Assembly: GCA_004352715.1 (NCBI GenBank)
Contig: SCFE01000110.1
Location: 905,605 to 969,604, forward strand
Origin: Hofstenia miamia
Lineage: Eukaryota > Xenacoelomorpha > Acoela
Reading direction: 5' to 3'
Length of the DNA: 64,000 bases
The position numbers and the translations under genes are program-made. Each line of letters opens with the position of its first letter. Within the stretch, counting starts at the first letter, position 1. Below the pieces are notes generated by a model, which made no database searches, was not told where the DNA came from, and worked only from the letters and a program-made list of their open reading frames with translations. This document shows, one piece after another, positions 1 through 15,300 of this stretch.

Positions 1-231
1 TATATATATATATATAAAGGAAATAAATGTAAACCAAGAAATAAGCAACATTATTGTAATGTATTTTTATATCTACAATTTATTGCAACACTTGAAATAA
101 GAATGTCTCTAAATTTCCTAATTCCATTAGTAAACAAAATGATCTTATATGCTATGATTAGCTTTTGATTTCTTAATTGTAACTGATTTATTATTAACAA
201 AATTAATTAAAATCGGTATTATCATTTTAAG

Positions 232-365
232 GGCATTTGATGCTGGTGTTCCATCACTGTCATCCATCGCAAATGTTTCTGTTTTGTTTGAAGATGTCAA
301 CGATAACACTCCATATTTTCTACAATCTGTATACAAGGCAGAAATAGAAGAATCGGCACCCTTTG
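232..365 (+). CDS. Cadherin exon 1 (in window): end of EC w1, start of w2
   Basis: Acceptor TTTTAAG before 232 and donor G|GTAATC after 365. The translation carries F-E-D-V-N-D-N-T-P, the Ca2+-binding linker closing EC w1, then a Y-x-A-x-I-x-E start of the next repeat. The exon ends one base into a Gly codon that exon 2 completes. Earlier exons lie left of the window. Confidence 0.85.
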
Positions 366-3300
366 GTAATCTTTTTCGTTTCATCATTTTTTAATGAAAG
401 AAGAATATAATAATGAAAACTGAAAATCTGTTTGATTGTATATATATAAACTCACCTGAATACTCTCCAAATGTAATCATGATCTTAGAGAACATGAGTA
501 ACCAACTCTATTTTTGCAAGCTATCAAAAACTTTATAAACAATGAGTTTTGATTTAGATAAAGTACATTGAATTCTAAATGTATTATAACATATTTTGGT
601 GAAATTATTTTGGATTTTGAACTAATCCTAAAAGAGGAGCGGCCACTAATGAAAAGCTTTGTTTTCAACTTTCTTAAAAAAAATTGTAACAGCCTTTATA
701 GTGCCTATTTTTTCAAATTTTTATTTTGCACATGAATCATTAGGAGTTCACAATCGTTCTTAAGAGATGCGTAGGAGTAGGAGTTACCAGATGTACGATG
801 TGAATGTTTTGCATATTTTTTAATCATAAAATGCATTCCGTCTACTATGGACATATTTGAAGTGAAGCTATTTAGGCTATGAAATTCTTAAAGTTAAAGC
901 TGTCGATGATGACATTTCAGACGATTTTGGAAACAGTTCAATATCGTATTCTTTGACCAGTGTCGGAATACCTTTTCTTATTGGACGTAGGTTAGTTTCT
1001 GAATATTGGTTAATTTGTCTGCTAAAATGGGTAATTACTTGAAAATAACTTCAAATTGATATTAAAAATTTTGTTAAATATTATCTATAGCCTCGCTTTT
1101 TAAAACATTTTATACTACAATATTTTTATATCATGAATGACCTCATCATTTAATTAGACAACAAATAACTCACACAACAGGTTGAAAAATGATAAGCCTC
1201 TTGGCAGTTCTGCTGTGCACTTGATAAATGTTTTCTATTTTTTAAATACATTACTTGTAAGTTAAAAACATAATCGAAAGCTGTTTATATTTTTGGATGT
1301 TAGAAAACAAGAAAATTTTAACTTCTTGTCATTAATGCTTCAAAGAACAACATTCATATAGATTTAGTTAAATATTTAATTATTGTGGTAAGTACAAAAG
1401 ATCGTTATAAGTCTTTTCGAGTTATATAATTATAAATCTAAGACGTTCTTAACAGTTGTAAGAATTTTAACAGTTTTACATTTTTTTTTAAAATTTAATG
1501 CAACACTTTTAAAAAATATTATAGTAATGTTTTATTTAATAGTTCGGGAACATTGACAGTTGGGAGTTCTCTTGACTATGAAACTTCTTCCTCAAGAAAT
1601 TATGTCTTGAGTATACAAGCCAAGGATTCATCACAGCGCCCAGACGATTCCAAGTCAGCTGACACAACTGTAAGTTAACCAGTTTCATTAAAATTTGTCA
1701 CGCTTCATGTTATGAAAAGATAAGATAAGAATTAATTAAAAATCAGGAAGAACATCTGATAGTCATCTAAAAAAGCCTTTATACAAAATTGATAAAATGT
1801 ACAATCTGAAATCATGGTACCAAAGTTCAGGTTCTGAAAAAAAAGTTATGAACAAGTTTTCGTATTTCTTGATAAGCAACTTATAAGGTGCAGGATTCCG
1901 TTTCCTCAAATGATCTTCACTGTATATGCTCCGTACTGGTAACACCTCCTCCAAAACATGATTGTCCGTATACAATATAGTTTCATATAAAGATTAATCT
2001 GCTTCACCAACTAATTGTTGAAACGGTTTGAAATCTTCAATCACACCATAAGTGACCAGCCACTTTTGAAGTGCATCGATTTTTTTCTGTTCACCCAAAT
2101 TAACCCCACCCCAAACACTCAGGCAATACTTTATTTGACTAAGGAATAAACAGATATACAGGGTTTGTAATTCAACAAAATTGTAGCCAATGGATTTTAG
2201 CTTTTTGAGAAGATAACGTTTCTGGGCAAGTTTACTGCAAAGTAATCGAACATGTTCATGAAATGTCAAATCATCAGATAAAGTAATTCCCAGTATTTCT
2301 GCATGCTTCACTCGTTTGATTCCGAAGGTTTCACCAGGATCAGTGTCAGATTACCAGTTCAAAAATAGTTCTGACTTTGAGGCATTTAAAACAAAGTTAC
2401 TTGTATTACACCAAATCTTTATACTGTATGTTTCAAAACTTTTCCAGAAATGTCAGAATTCATACCAGCAACTACTACGTTTATAACATCGGCAAACTTC
2501 GTGTGACGAACATCTTCATGATGATATGACAGTCCATCATAAACAATATTGAATAATGTAGGCCCTAGGACACCCCTTTGCGGTATACCACTGTTGGTGT
2601 ACAAGATTACAGAACTGTCTGCATTCATTTCTACATACTGGCATCGGTCAGAAAGAAAATCGCATAATAGATTAACTATGTGAGACTTGTATTTCTGCGC
2701 TCCTGATAACTTCTCAATTATAGTGTTTCTGCGAGCTTTGTCGAAAGCCTTGCTTAAATCTAAGGCAAACGCACGCACATAATTATACTTCTGACTCTTG
2801 TAGAAATGTTGAATGTCCTGGAAAATCCGGTGGAGTGCTAAAGAACAAGGTGATTGTCTTTTAAATCCAAATTGTTTTCTAGAAATGATTCGTAGTCTTT
2901 TGATATAAAACAATCAAATAAGAGGCGCTCAAATTTTCTTGCAAGCACTTGGGTAATAGAAACTGACCGAAGATTATCCAACGAGTTTTTTTTTTCGAAT
3001 CTTTGACTAAAGGAACAATCCGAGCTTTTTTTAAGACCTTGGGAAAGATTCCACTTCTTACAGAAGAATTGAATATATGCAAAAGTGGTTCAGCGAAATT
3101 GTGCGCATTGTCTCAGAGAAACCACCTAGGCAAACCATCTGATCTTGTAGCAATCTTCTTCGTTTTTCGGAAATTGTGATACACTTGATGAAGTGTAAAA
3201 GCGGGAGCTTCCTGATTTGCTAGAAAGATTTTAGAATGAGAGACTGAATTTTACTAAGTAATTTCCTTCCTCGCGTTATAACATAACTATTTACTTATTC

Positions 3301-6300
3301 AATTATTGTTAACAGATGTCCTAGAAGTAAATATAGAAATTTGATTGTAAACCACTTTAAGTTCTGTGGAATTCATAATAAATTTATGGATTACCTTTAT
3401 GACAACAATTTTAAGTTTGACATTCTTAATGGAATTTAATTGTTTTACTACAATAACATATGCCTACCATAATATCCTATATAATGCACTATAACATAAA
3501 CGACAACTGTGCTTGGTATTGTTCACAAGAAACCTATTTAGAAGTTGACAATAACGCTGCTAATGTTTCCTTATTTGATGACATTTTAAATATTTTCAAA
3601 TTGGTAACTAAAGCAGGCTTTCTAGGTTGAGATATCCGTTTTGGATGTTAATGATAATGATCCTGTTTGGGAGTCAGTGGATTCCTTAGTTGTTTCTGAA
3701 GATACATTACCGGGAACTACGATATCTACTATAAAAGTTGAAGATCTCGATGTGAATGATAATGTCTTGTTCAACATCACTAATTTACAGGTTAATTTTA
3801 TGTTTGCTGGTTAAAGTTTAAGAATCACAAACCGTGATTCAATAATTTTTTCAATGAATTGAGTATATTGTAGTTCGATGGAAATCATTCTGATTTTTTG
3901 TTTAATTGGTTGGTTATATAAATATCTGAAAGCAGCAATCATTATTTACCATATTTTTTTCATTAAGGTCTCGCTCTCTGTTGTTAATATCGTACACAAT
4001 TCGTCCTTATTTAGACATCACAAATTCAATTTTAGTGGGACTACTGAAGGTCAAGTTTTGTAGGTACACTGTATGGTATGTTAATCATCTTTACTGGTTG
4101 TAAACCCGTTACTCAAATGATTGACAGTGGTTGGGTAGGAACTTCGCACTCGAGAGTTAAATATCATGAAGCAGAAAATATTGGGAGTTTGAAAAACTTT
4201 GGTGCAATGAATTTCGCCGATCTGCACCATTGCATTCCATTCAATTACAAAAATTGAATTTCTAGGGTCATCGTTCAATGTCGTTTTCCTTAAATAAAAT
4301 ACCAACAACGATTGAACGCACATGCCTAATCAACACAAAATGAAATGGACTCACTTACAATTAAGAACCACAATACTTTATTATTTGTTTCATTTGTGTG
4401 CCCTTATTTGTATTAAAAATGTCACTAAAAGCTATTTCAGTTTAACTTAATTATTCCAAAACTTGATGAGAGCAGAAAATTTCCAATTGCTTGCACGGCT
4501 TTGAATGATATTTTAGAAATAGAAGACTGGACCATTTAGGCTCTAGATTATAGAAATATGTTTAATTGTAACGAAAGTCGTAAAGTGTCTTCAACTAGTT
4601 CGAACATTATAACTCTCAATAAAGTCAATAGTCGTGAATCTGTATTGATTCTGTACTTAATGAGTTGGTTTAGTCGCCGTTTGCAGTAAAAGAAGGCCCT
4701 ACAGTCGGAACTCAACATTCATGTGAAATCATCCTTCAGGAACAAATTGATTTTGATGTTGCCTCCACATCCAACAGCTATCAACTTGACATAATTGCTT
4801 ACAATTCTGAACCTTCAAAGCCTCATCAGGGGTATATATTTTATGAAATTTATTTTTAGTCAAATTTCAATATTTCACACCGCTTTTATACCTGATTCCA
4901 CACTTGTTATATCGATGCTTTTAAACCCTAGCTACTGCCACGTTTTAGATCGCCTAACGTAGACGGCCAATCAACCATTTCCATCATAATCAACATCCAA
5001 GACGTCAATGATAATGCACCAGAATTTACTGAACAGTCTTATGAATTTCACGTGAACGAGGTAATATAAGATTTACTAGTGATTTTAAAACCTATTATAC
5101 AATCTCTGTAATATTTATATAAATTTAATCTTTTTAGAATGAAGCCCTCGACTTTGTTATTGGTAAAACGCCTGCTACAGATATAGACTCCGGAGACAAT
5201 GCAGATTTAATATTTTTTTCTAATAACAGTAAGACTTTGATTTAGCTGCAGTTTTATTACATGAAACACCTTAATTGCAAAGTTTTGAATTCAATTCACC
5301 TCATTGTTGGAATATGAATAATAAAAGAACCGTTACTGTAAATTCTTATTTACATGGTGCTCACTAAGTAACTTATGGATTTCTATTTTCAATAACAGAA
5401 GACGTTTAAATAAGTTTTTCTTCTACTGAAAATGCATACACATCTATAGTTGTTACTCGAAAATACTATTTTTTATGTGTAATAGTAGATATTTTTTATT
5501 TGTGACATTGTTCGCAAGTTTTCATTTTATTACAATTCGATTCTAAACTCAGAATCCATCTTGAAGCCTTCAGCTGGAGCTTCAATTATTACTCTTAAAA
5601 ACATATAGACAATTGGTAATGACGTGTGTTGAAATTTAACCTCAACCAGTATTTTCAATGGAGTAATGTTTAATTCAATTTTTGATTAATATGACCTTCC
5701 ACCTAAACGAGAAATCGCATTGCAACTTGGTTAACCATTACTTTGTAAATCAGACAGATTAACAAAGATTTGACTAAATGTATGGCCACACTTCCACTCA
5801 ATGAATATGTAAAACTGAAATTTATATATATATTATAGACTTTTAATTTGTTTTTCTAATTGAACAATTTATTACTTCAGCAAAAGAAAATTAATTTCTT
5901 TTTAAGCCAAAATTCTAATTTATATTCATATTATTAATGATACATTGGAATTTACGAAATTACAAAACGGAAGCTCAAATTGTGCAAAATCTACTAATAT
6001 TTGTTTAGTATAAGTATTTATTTATTTTCATTCCAAACATGATTTGAACTCCTAATTTAAAGTTACTATGTTGCAAAAGTAATAATTTTTTGCACATTTT
6101 TAACATATGTATGTATACAAAGACACTTCGTTACATACAATGTTTTAAATAAATGGCATTATGTACATGCTTTTAGAAGCTGAGAGCGTGGTATCAGTCT
6201 GAATTTGCTGTATCTGTATCCTAAAGAATATTCGAAAATGATTTTTTATAGATATTAAATTTCTTATATTATGTTAAATAAACATTATTCTTTTAATTTA

Positions 6301-9300
6301 AGATGTCGTTTCTAAAGTACTATTTCTAGAGATTACTTACTGAGATTTGTATTACATGATTTGAAATCCTCTTTTTTGCAATAGATGGGACATGTCATAC
6401 ATTCTGTGCAGTTTTCATATTTTTAAACACTGATCTATTAAATTTTCTATTGTGTAAACTGAAATCTTTTTAGTTATTTTTCAGTATGATGGAAATCAAC
6501 TTGTTTTAAAAGGCGCAATTGACAGAGAGATTACTGATCGATATATTTTGGACGTTACCGTTTTTGACCAACCTGCGTTAATTAAAGCCTTGAACGATTC
6601 TGCCACTGTTACTGTCATCGTTGATGATGCCAATGATAATATGCCATTTTGGACTACTACAAATGTTGTCGTTGAAATACCCGAGAATCTTCCAGAAGGA
6701 ACTCCTGTATATCAGGTTAAGATAATCATATTTTCTCGAGCATTGTAAAAGTAGACATTGCGCTTTCACCAATAATCATTTTCTTACTTTTATGAGTGTC
6801 ATACTACCATGCTTTTAATTTGGAATTTAAAAAATGTCTGCTAGTTAATAATGTTTTACCAAAAGCTCATTTTCTTGGACTTTTTTAATATTTGGCATAT
6901 TATATTATGTCTACGTTGTAGCCACTTATTTTTTTTCAAAGTTTAGGTAAATGCAAGTGACAAGGACATCGGAAATAACGCCAAACTTTCATACTCTTTA
7001 AGACAAACAAATCCTTTTTACAGCATTAATGCCACAGCTGGTGTCATTTCAACAACAGAAAGGATCATAGACAACGAAGAATCAGACGACTACTTCAAAG
7101 AACTTGTTTCGAAGCTGCAAGTTCAAGTTGCAGACAGTAAGAGATAATAGGATATAAGTGAGAAATCTCATTTTACTTTAGATGGAAATCCTAGACTGAT
7201 TGCAACAAATCCGTTTGTGATAACATTCATCGTAATAGACGAAAACGACAATGATCCCCAGATTATAAGTGACTTGTCGAATCCTTGGGTTATACCAGAA
7301 AATCAAGATGTCGCCTCTACGGAATATGAGGTAGAGAACCCTGAAATTCATGTTTTATTGGCTGATTGTGGTGATTTTTTTGCTCATAGAGAAATTAATT
7401 TTTCTCTCAGTATACCTCAAATAAAGTGAGAACACATTTACTACTAATTCCCGATAATATGTCAACATTCAAAATAAGAAGCTTCAATAAAGCGCATACA
7501 TGTTTCAATTTGGAATATTTGATTGAATGAGCTTTAATTTGTAAAATAATCGAAGATGACTAAAAGATGCTAGGTTAGTTGAATTTTTCAAAAAGAAATT
7601 CATTTTATCAGATCTGTCAACATGTAATTATGATTTAGGAAGATTAATGGACTATATTTCGGATTTGAGTGTTTTTTTATCTGTGTTTTGGCTAAACTCT
7701 GATTGCAAAACCACTTAAATCAATCAGTCTACATGCATGCTTTCAAGATTACTGGCTTCAAAATTTAGCTATATAAATAAGTAAAATGTTGTCAATGAAA
7801 TGATTTTTTGGGAAATGAATTAATGCTAGATTGATTCCATAAGCAAACGATTGTTCTGCAATAAATGCATTGCATAACATCAAATGTCTACTCTAATAGA
7901 ATTGTATCTTTGCCCAGCCAAAGTGCATTTCTTTTTAATTTGCAAACTTGATTGGTTCTAAGAAATTGATTGGAATTATATGATGTTATATTAAATATTA
8001 TCTTGTTTCTTGCTCTAATTATATGTTTTGAAAACTTATCTTAGTTGGATGTTATTGATGCAGATGAAGGAATATTTGGCAATGTTAGCATTTCAATAAT
8101 TAATGCTTATCCCACACAAGGCTTTGATTATTTCGAAATGAAAGGACACGTTGTAAAGACAATTAAACAATTCGATCGAGAAACTTCCGATGTATTCACG
8201 ATTGAATTACAAGCAATGGACGGTGGTGGTCGGAAAACATCAAAAAATCTGACAGTATTGGTTGAAGACAAAAACGATAATCCCTCTAAATTCAGTTTTT
8301 CACAGTAAGAGCTTATTTGAATCATTCATTTAGATTTAAATCTTTTAACCTATATATATATATATATATATANNNNNNNNNNNNNNNNNNNNNNNNNNNN
8401 NNNNNNNNNNNNNNNNNNNNNNNNNNNNNNNNNNNNNNNNNNNNNNNNNNNNNNNNNNNNNNNNNNNNNNNNNNNNNNNNNNNNNNNNNNNNNNNNNNNN
8501 NNNNNNNNNNNNNNNNNNNNNNNNNNNNNNNNNNNNNNNNNNNNNNNNNNNNNNNNNNNNNNNNNNNNNNNNNNNNNNNNNNNNNNNNNNNNNNNNNNNN
8601 NNNNNNNNNNNNNNNNNNNNNNNNNNNNNNNNNNNNNNNNNNNNNNNNNNNNNNNNNNNNNNNNNNNNNNNNNNNNNNNNNNNNNNNNNNNNNNNNNNNN
8701 NNNNNNNNNNNNNNNNNNNNNNNNNNNNNNNNNNNNNNNNNNNNNNNNNNNNNNNNNNNNNNNNNNNNNNNNNNNNNNNNNNNNNNNNNNNNNNNNNNNN
8801 NNNNNNNNNNNNNNNNNNNNNNNNNNNNNNNNNNNNNNNNNNNNNNNNNNNNNNNNNNNNNNNNNNNNNNNNNNNNNNNNNNNNNNNNNNNNNNNNNNNN
8901 NNNNNNNNNNNNNNNNNNNNNNNNNNNNNNNNNNNNNNNNNNNNNNNNNNNNNNNNNNNNNNNNNNNNNNNNNNNNNNNNNNNNNNNNNNNNNNNNNNNN
9001 NNNNNNNNNNNNNNNNNNNNNNNNNNNNNNNNNNNNNNNNNNNNNNNNNNNNNNNNNNNNNNNNNNNNNNNNNNNNNNNNNNNNNNNNNNNNNNNNNNNN
9101 NNNNNNNNNNNNNNNNNNNNNNNNNNNNNNNNNNNNNNNNNNNNNNNNNNNNNNNNNNNNNNNNNNNNNNNNNNNNNNNNNNNNNNNNNNNNNNNNNNNN
9201 NNNNNNNNNNNNNNNNNNNNNNNNNNNNNNNNNNNNNNNNNNNNNNNNNNNNNNNNNNNNNNNNNNNNNNNNNNNNNNNNNNNNNNNNNNNNNNNNNNNN

Positions 9301-12300
9301 NNNNNNNNNNNNNNNNNNNNNNNNNNNNNNNNNNNNNNNNNNNNNNNNNNNNNNNNNNNNNNNNNNNNNNNNGAAACTACGGATCCTGATTTGCCTGGAA
9401 ACTCTCAAGTTGTGTTCAATTTGGAAAATAGCGAAATGGAAGCCTTTTTTCGCATCGATCCTATTACAGGTATAAACTATATTGTTTCATTCAAAAATTA
9501 TTTTATTTTTAAGAATTTTACAAAACTTTAATATTAACACAATAAACAAGTTTCTTTGACCTTGATTTCACTTAACAGGTATTTAGTCCCGCTTAAAATA
9601 GAAAACCATTCCTCCCTATTCTTTCATTGTTATTTAAATTGCGCCATTATTGACTGCTCTTGTCGGGTTTGTTTTACGAAACCCTCTCAAATCCGGTGGT
9701 TTCCAAAAATCAATACGACTATCAGATAACCTTGCCTAACCTCGTCACTCACAATGTATTTCAAAGTCAAGTAACAAAAATCTGTAAATTTAATGGCGTA
9801 AATATTTACCTATTTTTGTTCATAAAATTTGATTAATTTATCTAATATCAATGCTTAGGAATTTTCCTTCATTTGTTATGAATTTTTTGAAGCTTGAATA
9901 TTTATTGTTTGTATGAGCTCATCGCGAAATCAATGCTTGAAAGTCTATCCAATTTGTGATAGTTTATTTTCAATATTCAATTTAAGGTGTAATTGACACA
10001 GTTAGCAAATTGGATCGCGAAACCCAAGATAAATTCAATTTGAGGGTTTCTGCCAGGAATGGCGGATTTTTAGAAGAAACACTGGTTGTTGTGACATTGA
10101 TGGATGTCAATGATGTTGTACCACATTTCGAAGAAATCATTTCCCAATACTTATTAGATGATGGAATTACAGTTCCAGAAAATCTTAATGTTGGTTCTAT
10201 TGTTTGCCAAGTACGTTTTTGTTACATCATTTTCTATATTTGATCTAAATTGTTGATATTGAAAAAAAGATATTAAAGCCTAAGCATGGAAAAAATAATG
10301 GGTCTTTTCAAAATGCATGTGTTTTAAATGAGAGCAACGCTACACAACCTACCGGTGTACAATGTTGTAAAACATAAATCTTTGGTTTAGATTGTTGCTT
10401 TGGATGAAGACTCTTTTCCTAATAATAAAATCCTCTACCGATTTTCTGATGACTCTATTTCTACCTTTAAGATCAATGCTTCTGGTTTCGTACTTTTGGA
10501 CGTAGCATTAGATCGAGAAACCCAAGACCTTTATTCGTTCACTGTACTATTTTCAAATCCCAACTCTACACAATTCAATGACGTGAACTTAAGGATCATT
10601 GTTTCAGATGTTAATGACAATATTCCTGAATTCACTAATGCGGTAAATGGTTGCTTTTATTTTTTGATATTTTCTGAAGGTGCTGCTCCTGTAATACGAT
10701 TTGATTTAACATACTAATTGTTCAAATTGTATTGGACTTTTTATTGAAGACTTGGTAGACCGGTTGTTTTCTTTCTATTAACAACTATACCTCTAAAATT
10801 AATTGACAGACTTTTCATGATTCTTGCACAATAATCCACTTATTGGCAAATTATTATAAAATATGTATCAACTATATTTGAAATATCGTTTGATTTCTTT
10901 CAAGCTAGTAGTCACAAGTGAAATTTTGCTTAATATTAGGAATGATATGAACATCTAAATTTACAAACGGTCATTCATATAATGAACCAAGATACTATTA
11001 TTTAGAGATGAATGCTTTTGCGAGTTTACATTCAGTTTCGTTTCGTTGTAAGCAGTTAAGCTGAAATAGTTTGCCTCCGAAAATGATAACTGATGAGCAG
11101 TGCGTATTAACTATCTTACACAGTTAATGCAGCAAAAAATTGACATTTGTCGATTGGTATGTGACACCGGCACTTTACTCTATGATGTATGGTACTAAAA
11201 TATTAGAAGTGATAGCTAGAGTATTTGAGATTAATTGAAGGAACCCGGTTATAAGGGTAATGTCGTTGTTTCGTAATGGCTGCAGGCAGCAATCAAGTTT
11301 TGAATAGATGGAATATGGAATATAATAATTATACCATCATTGGTATACAGATAGTATTCGTGTTGTGTACCTATTCGCTCGGGGTCCATCTGCTCAACGT
11401 TCCTTTTTTCAGCGCAACCAAGATATTGGTTTTGTTCATGTTTTTTGAAAATTCGTAAAAGCATAATTTTTTTATTTAATACAACCGAAAATCTATTGAT
11501 TGATATTTGTTAATAAATTATCACACTATCATGAAATGTAGATGAATGTTTTTAGAGCTATACAGGCAGAGTCTCAGAAGGCAGTGCCACTAACANNNNN
11601 NNNNNNNNNNNNNNNNATCTATTGATTGATATTTGTTAATAAATTATCACACTATCATGAAATGTAGATGAATGTTTTTAGAGCTATACAGGCAGAGTCT
11701 CAGAAGGCAGTGCCACTAACACTATCATTGTCGTAGTTCAAGCTAATGATGAGGATTCAGGGCCAAGTGCTGCGATTAATTATACTCTTGTCACAAATAT
11801 TAGCAAGTTTGCCATTGATTCTCAAACTGGATATATTACTCTTCAAGGAGAACTAGACTTCGAAAATATTCCGAAATATTCATTTCAGGTAATGGCTATG
11901 GATCAGGCTGAACCATTCAATCGAGCTTATGGTAAGCATGCATTTTGTGAATTCATTAACTTTGTGCACATTTTATTTTTAGGCATTTTTTAATTGTTAA
12001 TTAAATTAGTAAAAAATGCTCATTATTGAAGACATAACATATCAATGACTTCAATTCAGATATCATTATAGTAAACAGACACGTATGACACCACCTTAGT
12101 ATATGTGATTTATTTTCTTATTCAAAAGCAATTATTTATTTAAAAATGTAAAAGGTTTGTTTATTTTTCTAAACTGTTATGTGCTTAACTGGTAATAATT
12201 TATCATTTTATTATAACCTACTATTGATTGTAATTGAAAAGTTGGCTTCAAATGCTAATTCTAATATTTGTTGTACATATATTGCATTCATCGCCATTCT

Positions 12301-15300
12301 CCACAATTGAAATTTTTATATTTAGATTTCGATAGTTTATGTTAAGTTTTGAATTTCAAAAATTGAATTCGGGATATTTAATTTTTACTCCTTAATTTCA
12401 ACGGCTTATTTTTTACACTGGAACGCCCAAAGCGGTCAAAATTGACTGCTTGCAACATTGATATAGCTCTCATTTAAAAAGTCCTGTGAGTGGTTGACTA
12501 AAATTGGCTGACTTTACTCTATTCCTTGACCTATTGAATTGATCAATATCTTTTATAAACTCTATCATCATTTTGTTTATATTTTTAAGAAATATCATCA
12601 AATGCCCAGTGCCTCAATTTTTAACACACATTATCAATTAAGTAAGGAATCGGGTCAATCTTTAGATTGATATTTAATCACCAATCCTGTCTATTGGAGA
12701 AATATTTGCACACAAGATTACGCTGTATTACTAATGGCTGTACGACCCCACAGAGGAGGAACTGAAGGGGTTTATGCTCTGGTTTTTGCTAATCTTTATT
12801 CTGAAGATGGGGTTTCAAATGATTCCGATTTTTATTAGGAAAACTATCCTTTTTAAACTGAAAACTAATCTAATGAATGAGAGAATGTGGAGAGTGTATT
12901 CATAGATTTAGTATAAGGATGCATAGCATTAAACGGTTTCCAGCAAAGATTTCATCATCCAACTTTGCCAGCCCTCCTTAGATTGTTCATGTTCTCAAGT
13001 ACAAAATACTGCAGAATGGATCCGTGAAACACTTCAAATGCTCAGTAATCGGATCTCCAAAATTCCGAAATATAACAAGGGCAAATTGTTATAAATGCAA
13101 TAATCACAGTGTGGATCATGTATTGTATAGGAAGAAAAATTTTTTGTGACTCTGATCGCCCAAAATCTTTAATAAATTAGGTTCTAGTTATTTATCAGAG
13201 AAGAGAATAAAACATTTTTGAAATAGCATTATTTTTTTGAAGATTTTGATGTTTGAAGATTGTTTGCAATAGATAATTTAGTGCGGCATTTTTTTACCGC
13301 CAAGGGCGTTAATGGCTGCCCAGAAGTTGGGCGTTCTAGTGTTAATACAGTTCCATTATGCATATTTATCATACGTTTTTAATTATCATTTATGGATTAA
13401 TTGATAAATTGTATGTTTCGAGGCCTCAAGAAATGTATTGTTTACTAAATTAACCATCTGTGAAGTCATACATAATTTTCAAATTTTTATATTAAATTAA
13501 CTTGAAGAAATCATGTTTGCACTTTGCAAATGATAGGTTTTTGCTTTTTTGGTGCTTAACAAGTAGGCCAGGAGCATTACTGACAACTTGTTTTAGCAAC
13601 GGTGTATGTACAGGTGGTAAACACAAACGATGTTCCTCCGCAATTTTCAAACGATACTTATGTTGCTCACATTTCTGAATCAGCTGCAATTGGAACTATT
13701 GTCGTGACCGTGTACGCTGCGCAGGAGGCCGGCATTACTGATCCAATTTCATACGAATTTGATCTCAACACCAGAAATGATGCACGACAGCATTTCTCAC
13801 TCAACTCAACAAGCGGTTCGTGTAATTGTATACAATGAAATAATTTTTAAATCTCATTTGAAATTCCATGTCAGAATTTTTATGAAGGATTAGCTTTTAG
13901 CTTTAGTTTAATTTAACCTGCAGTAATAGAAAATCTGCAAATCTAAAAATGATTAATTAAAGCAGTGTCAACGAAGTTTTTTGTTGCTACACTCCTTGAA
14001 CATATGACAACCTTGTCGTATATATTTTAAGTTATGTTTTTAAGGCAACATATGGCTGAATGGGTCTAGGCATTGATATAATAATATATTATTATTGTTA
14101 TTATTGTTATTTTGTTGTTTGATCTGAAAATTTACAATATTTCATGAAATATAATTACCCTAAGCAACTGCCTTCTAAACAGATATGAGAATTAGTTAAA
14201 TTATACGCCAAAATATAAAATTGCATTTTACTTACTAGGTTTTCAAAGAATATTCCAAATTTACTCACATTTTAGGAATGCATGTTTTAGCATAAGGAAA
14301 ACCACTTTTTTCTGAATATATATATAGTTATATTCTGTCATATATATATGTATGTGATTCTTACAAAAGTACAAATGCAACTGCTCCGCAAGAGTTTGTC
14401 AATAACAAGCAATTCTGTGATCCTCAAATAGCACCAGGACCACGCTCCAAGCCAATGAAGCAGTAAAGCCCCTTTTTTAAACATCAGATGGCACTAATAT
14501 AGCGCAGTGTCTTATTTGCTTGGCAGATTACAATATTTATTAAGATCTCAATGTCACAAATGAATTTGTTGCCTTATTAATTATGATTCTGAAGAGTTGT
14601 ATTATCTCTGAGCAATTTGTTCCTAAATTTAAAGGTAAAGTCGAAACTTGATAATCGAATGTATTATAATTGCGAACCCACTGGTATTTTTTATAATTAA
14701 TGATCATTTTAACTGTCAGTTTGCATTTTTTTGAAAAATAGGAATATGTGTTTAATACAATCATTTAGGTACTTTTATTTATAGTTGTTTTTCGCGTTAC
14801 AAGTTACCCTAAATTGCAGGATGTGTTACATATAACCGAGTTAATTTCATTGTAAAACTTACTTTAATGATTAGGTGAAATAACTTTGATCGAGACGTTG
14901 GACTATGAAGATCAATTTTACAGAGAGTTTGCTCTGACAGTTGTTGCCACTGAAAATGGACTTTCGAATGTTTTTGCAGGAGTAAGTAGATTTTTAAAAC
15001 TTTTGTATGTTAGTCATTTATATCACGTAACTTTTTATAATGTATCAAAAAATGTCACTATGTAACAGCGTTTTAAATTTTTTTACTGATTATTCTTTAA
15101 GTGCTACAGATATTGCATAAAATGGTACTGGTATTTGGAAAGTGTTTGTGCTTGACTTGGAATAAGTTCTTTTCTTTTATGGGATAGAGCATAAAGTATA
15201 GCTGATTTTTCAGCTTCTTGATCAATATTGATGACAGTTATATTATTACAAGCGATTTTTTTAACTTGTTTAGTAGTCTATTGTTTTGAACAAAATTTAC

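Noticed and set aside
3626-3790. Donor CAG|GTTAAT for cadherin exon 4
   Set aside because: Joining it to exon 5 produces an immediate TAA; the donor at 3809 keeps phase.
4081-4323. 80-codon minus-strand frame in the intron after exon 4
   Set aside because: No domain; kept out because length and composition fit chance.
8317-9531. Long open frames across the 1000-N gap on both strands (also at 54187-55374 and 31522-31870)
   Set aside because: They are open only because N codons contain no stops. Real coding support exists only for 9373-9469.
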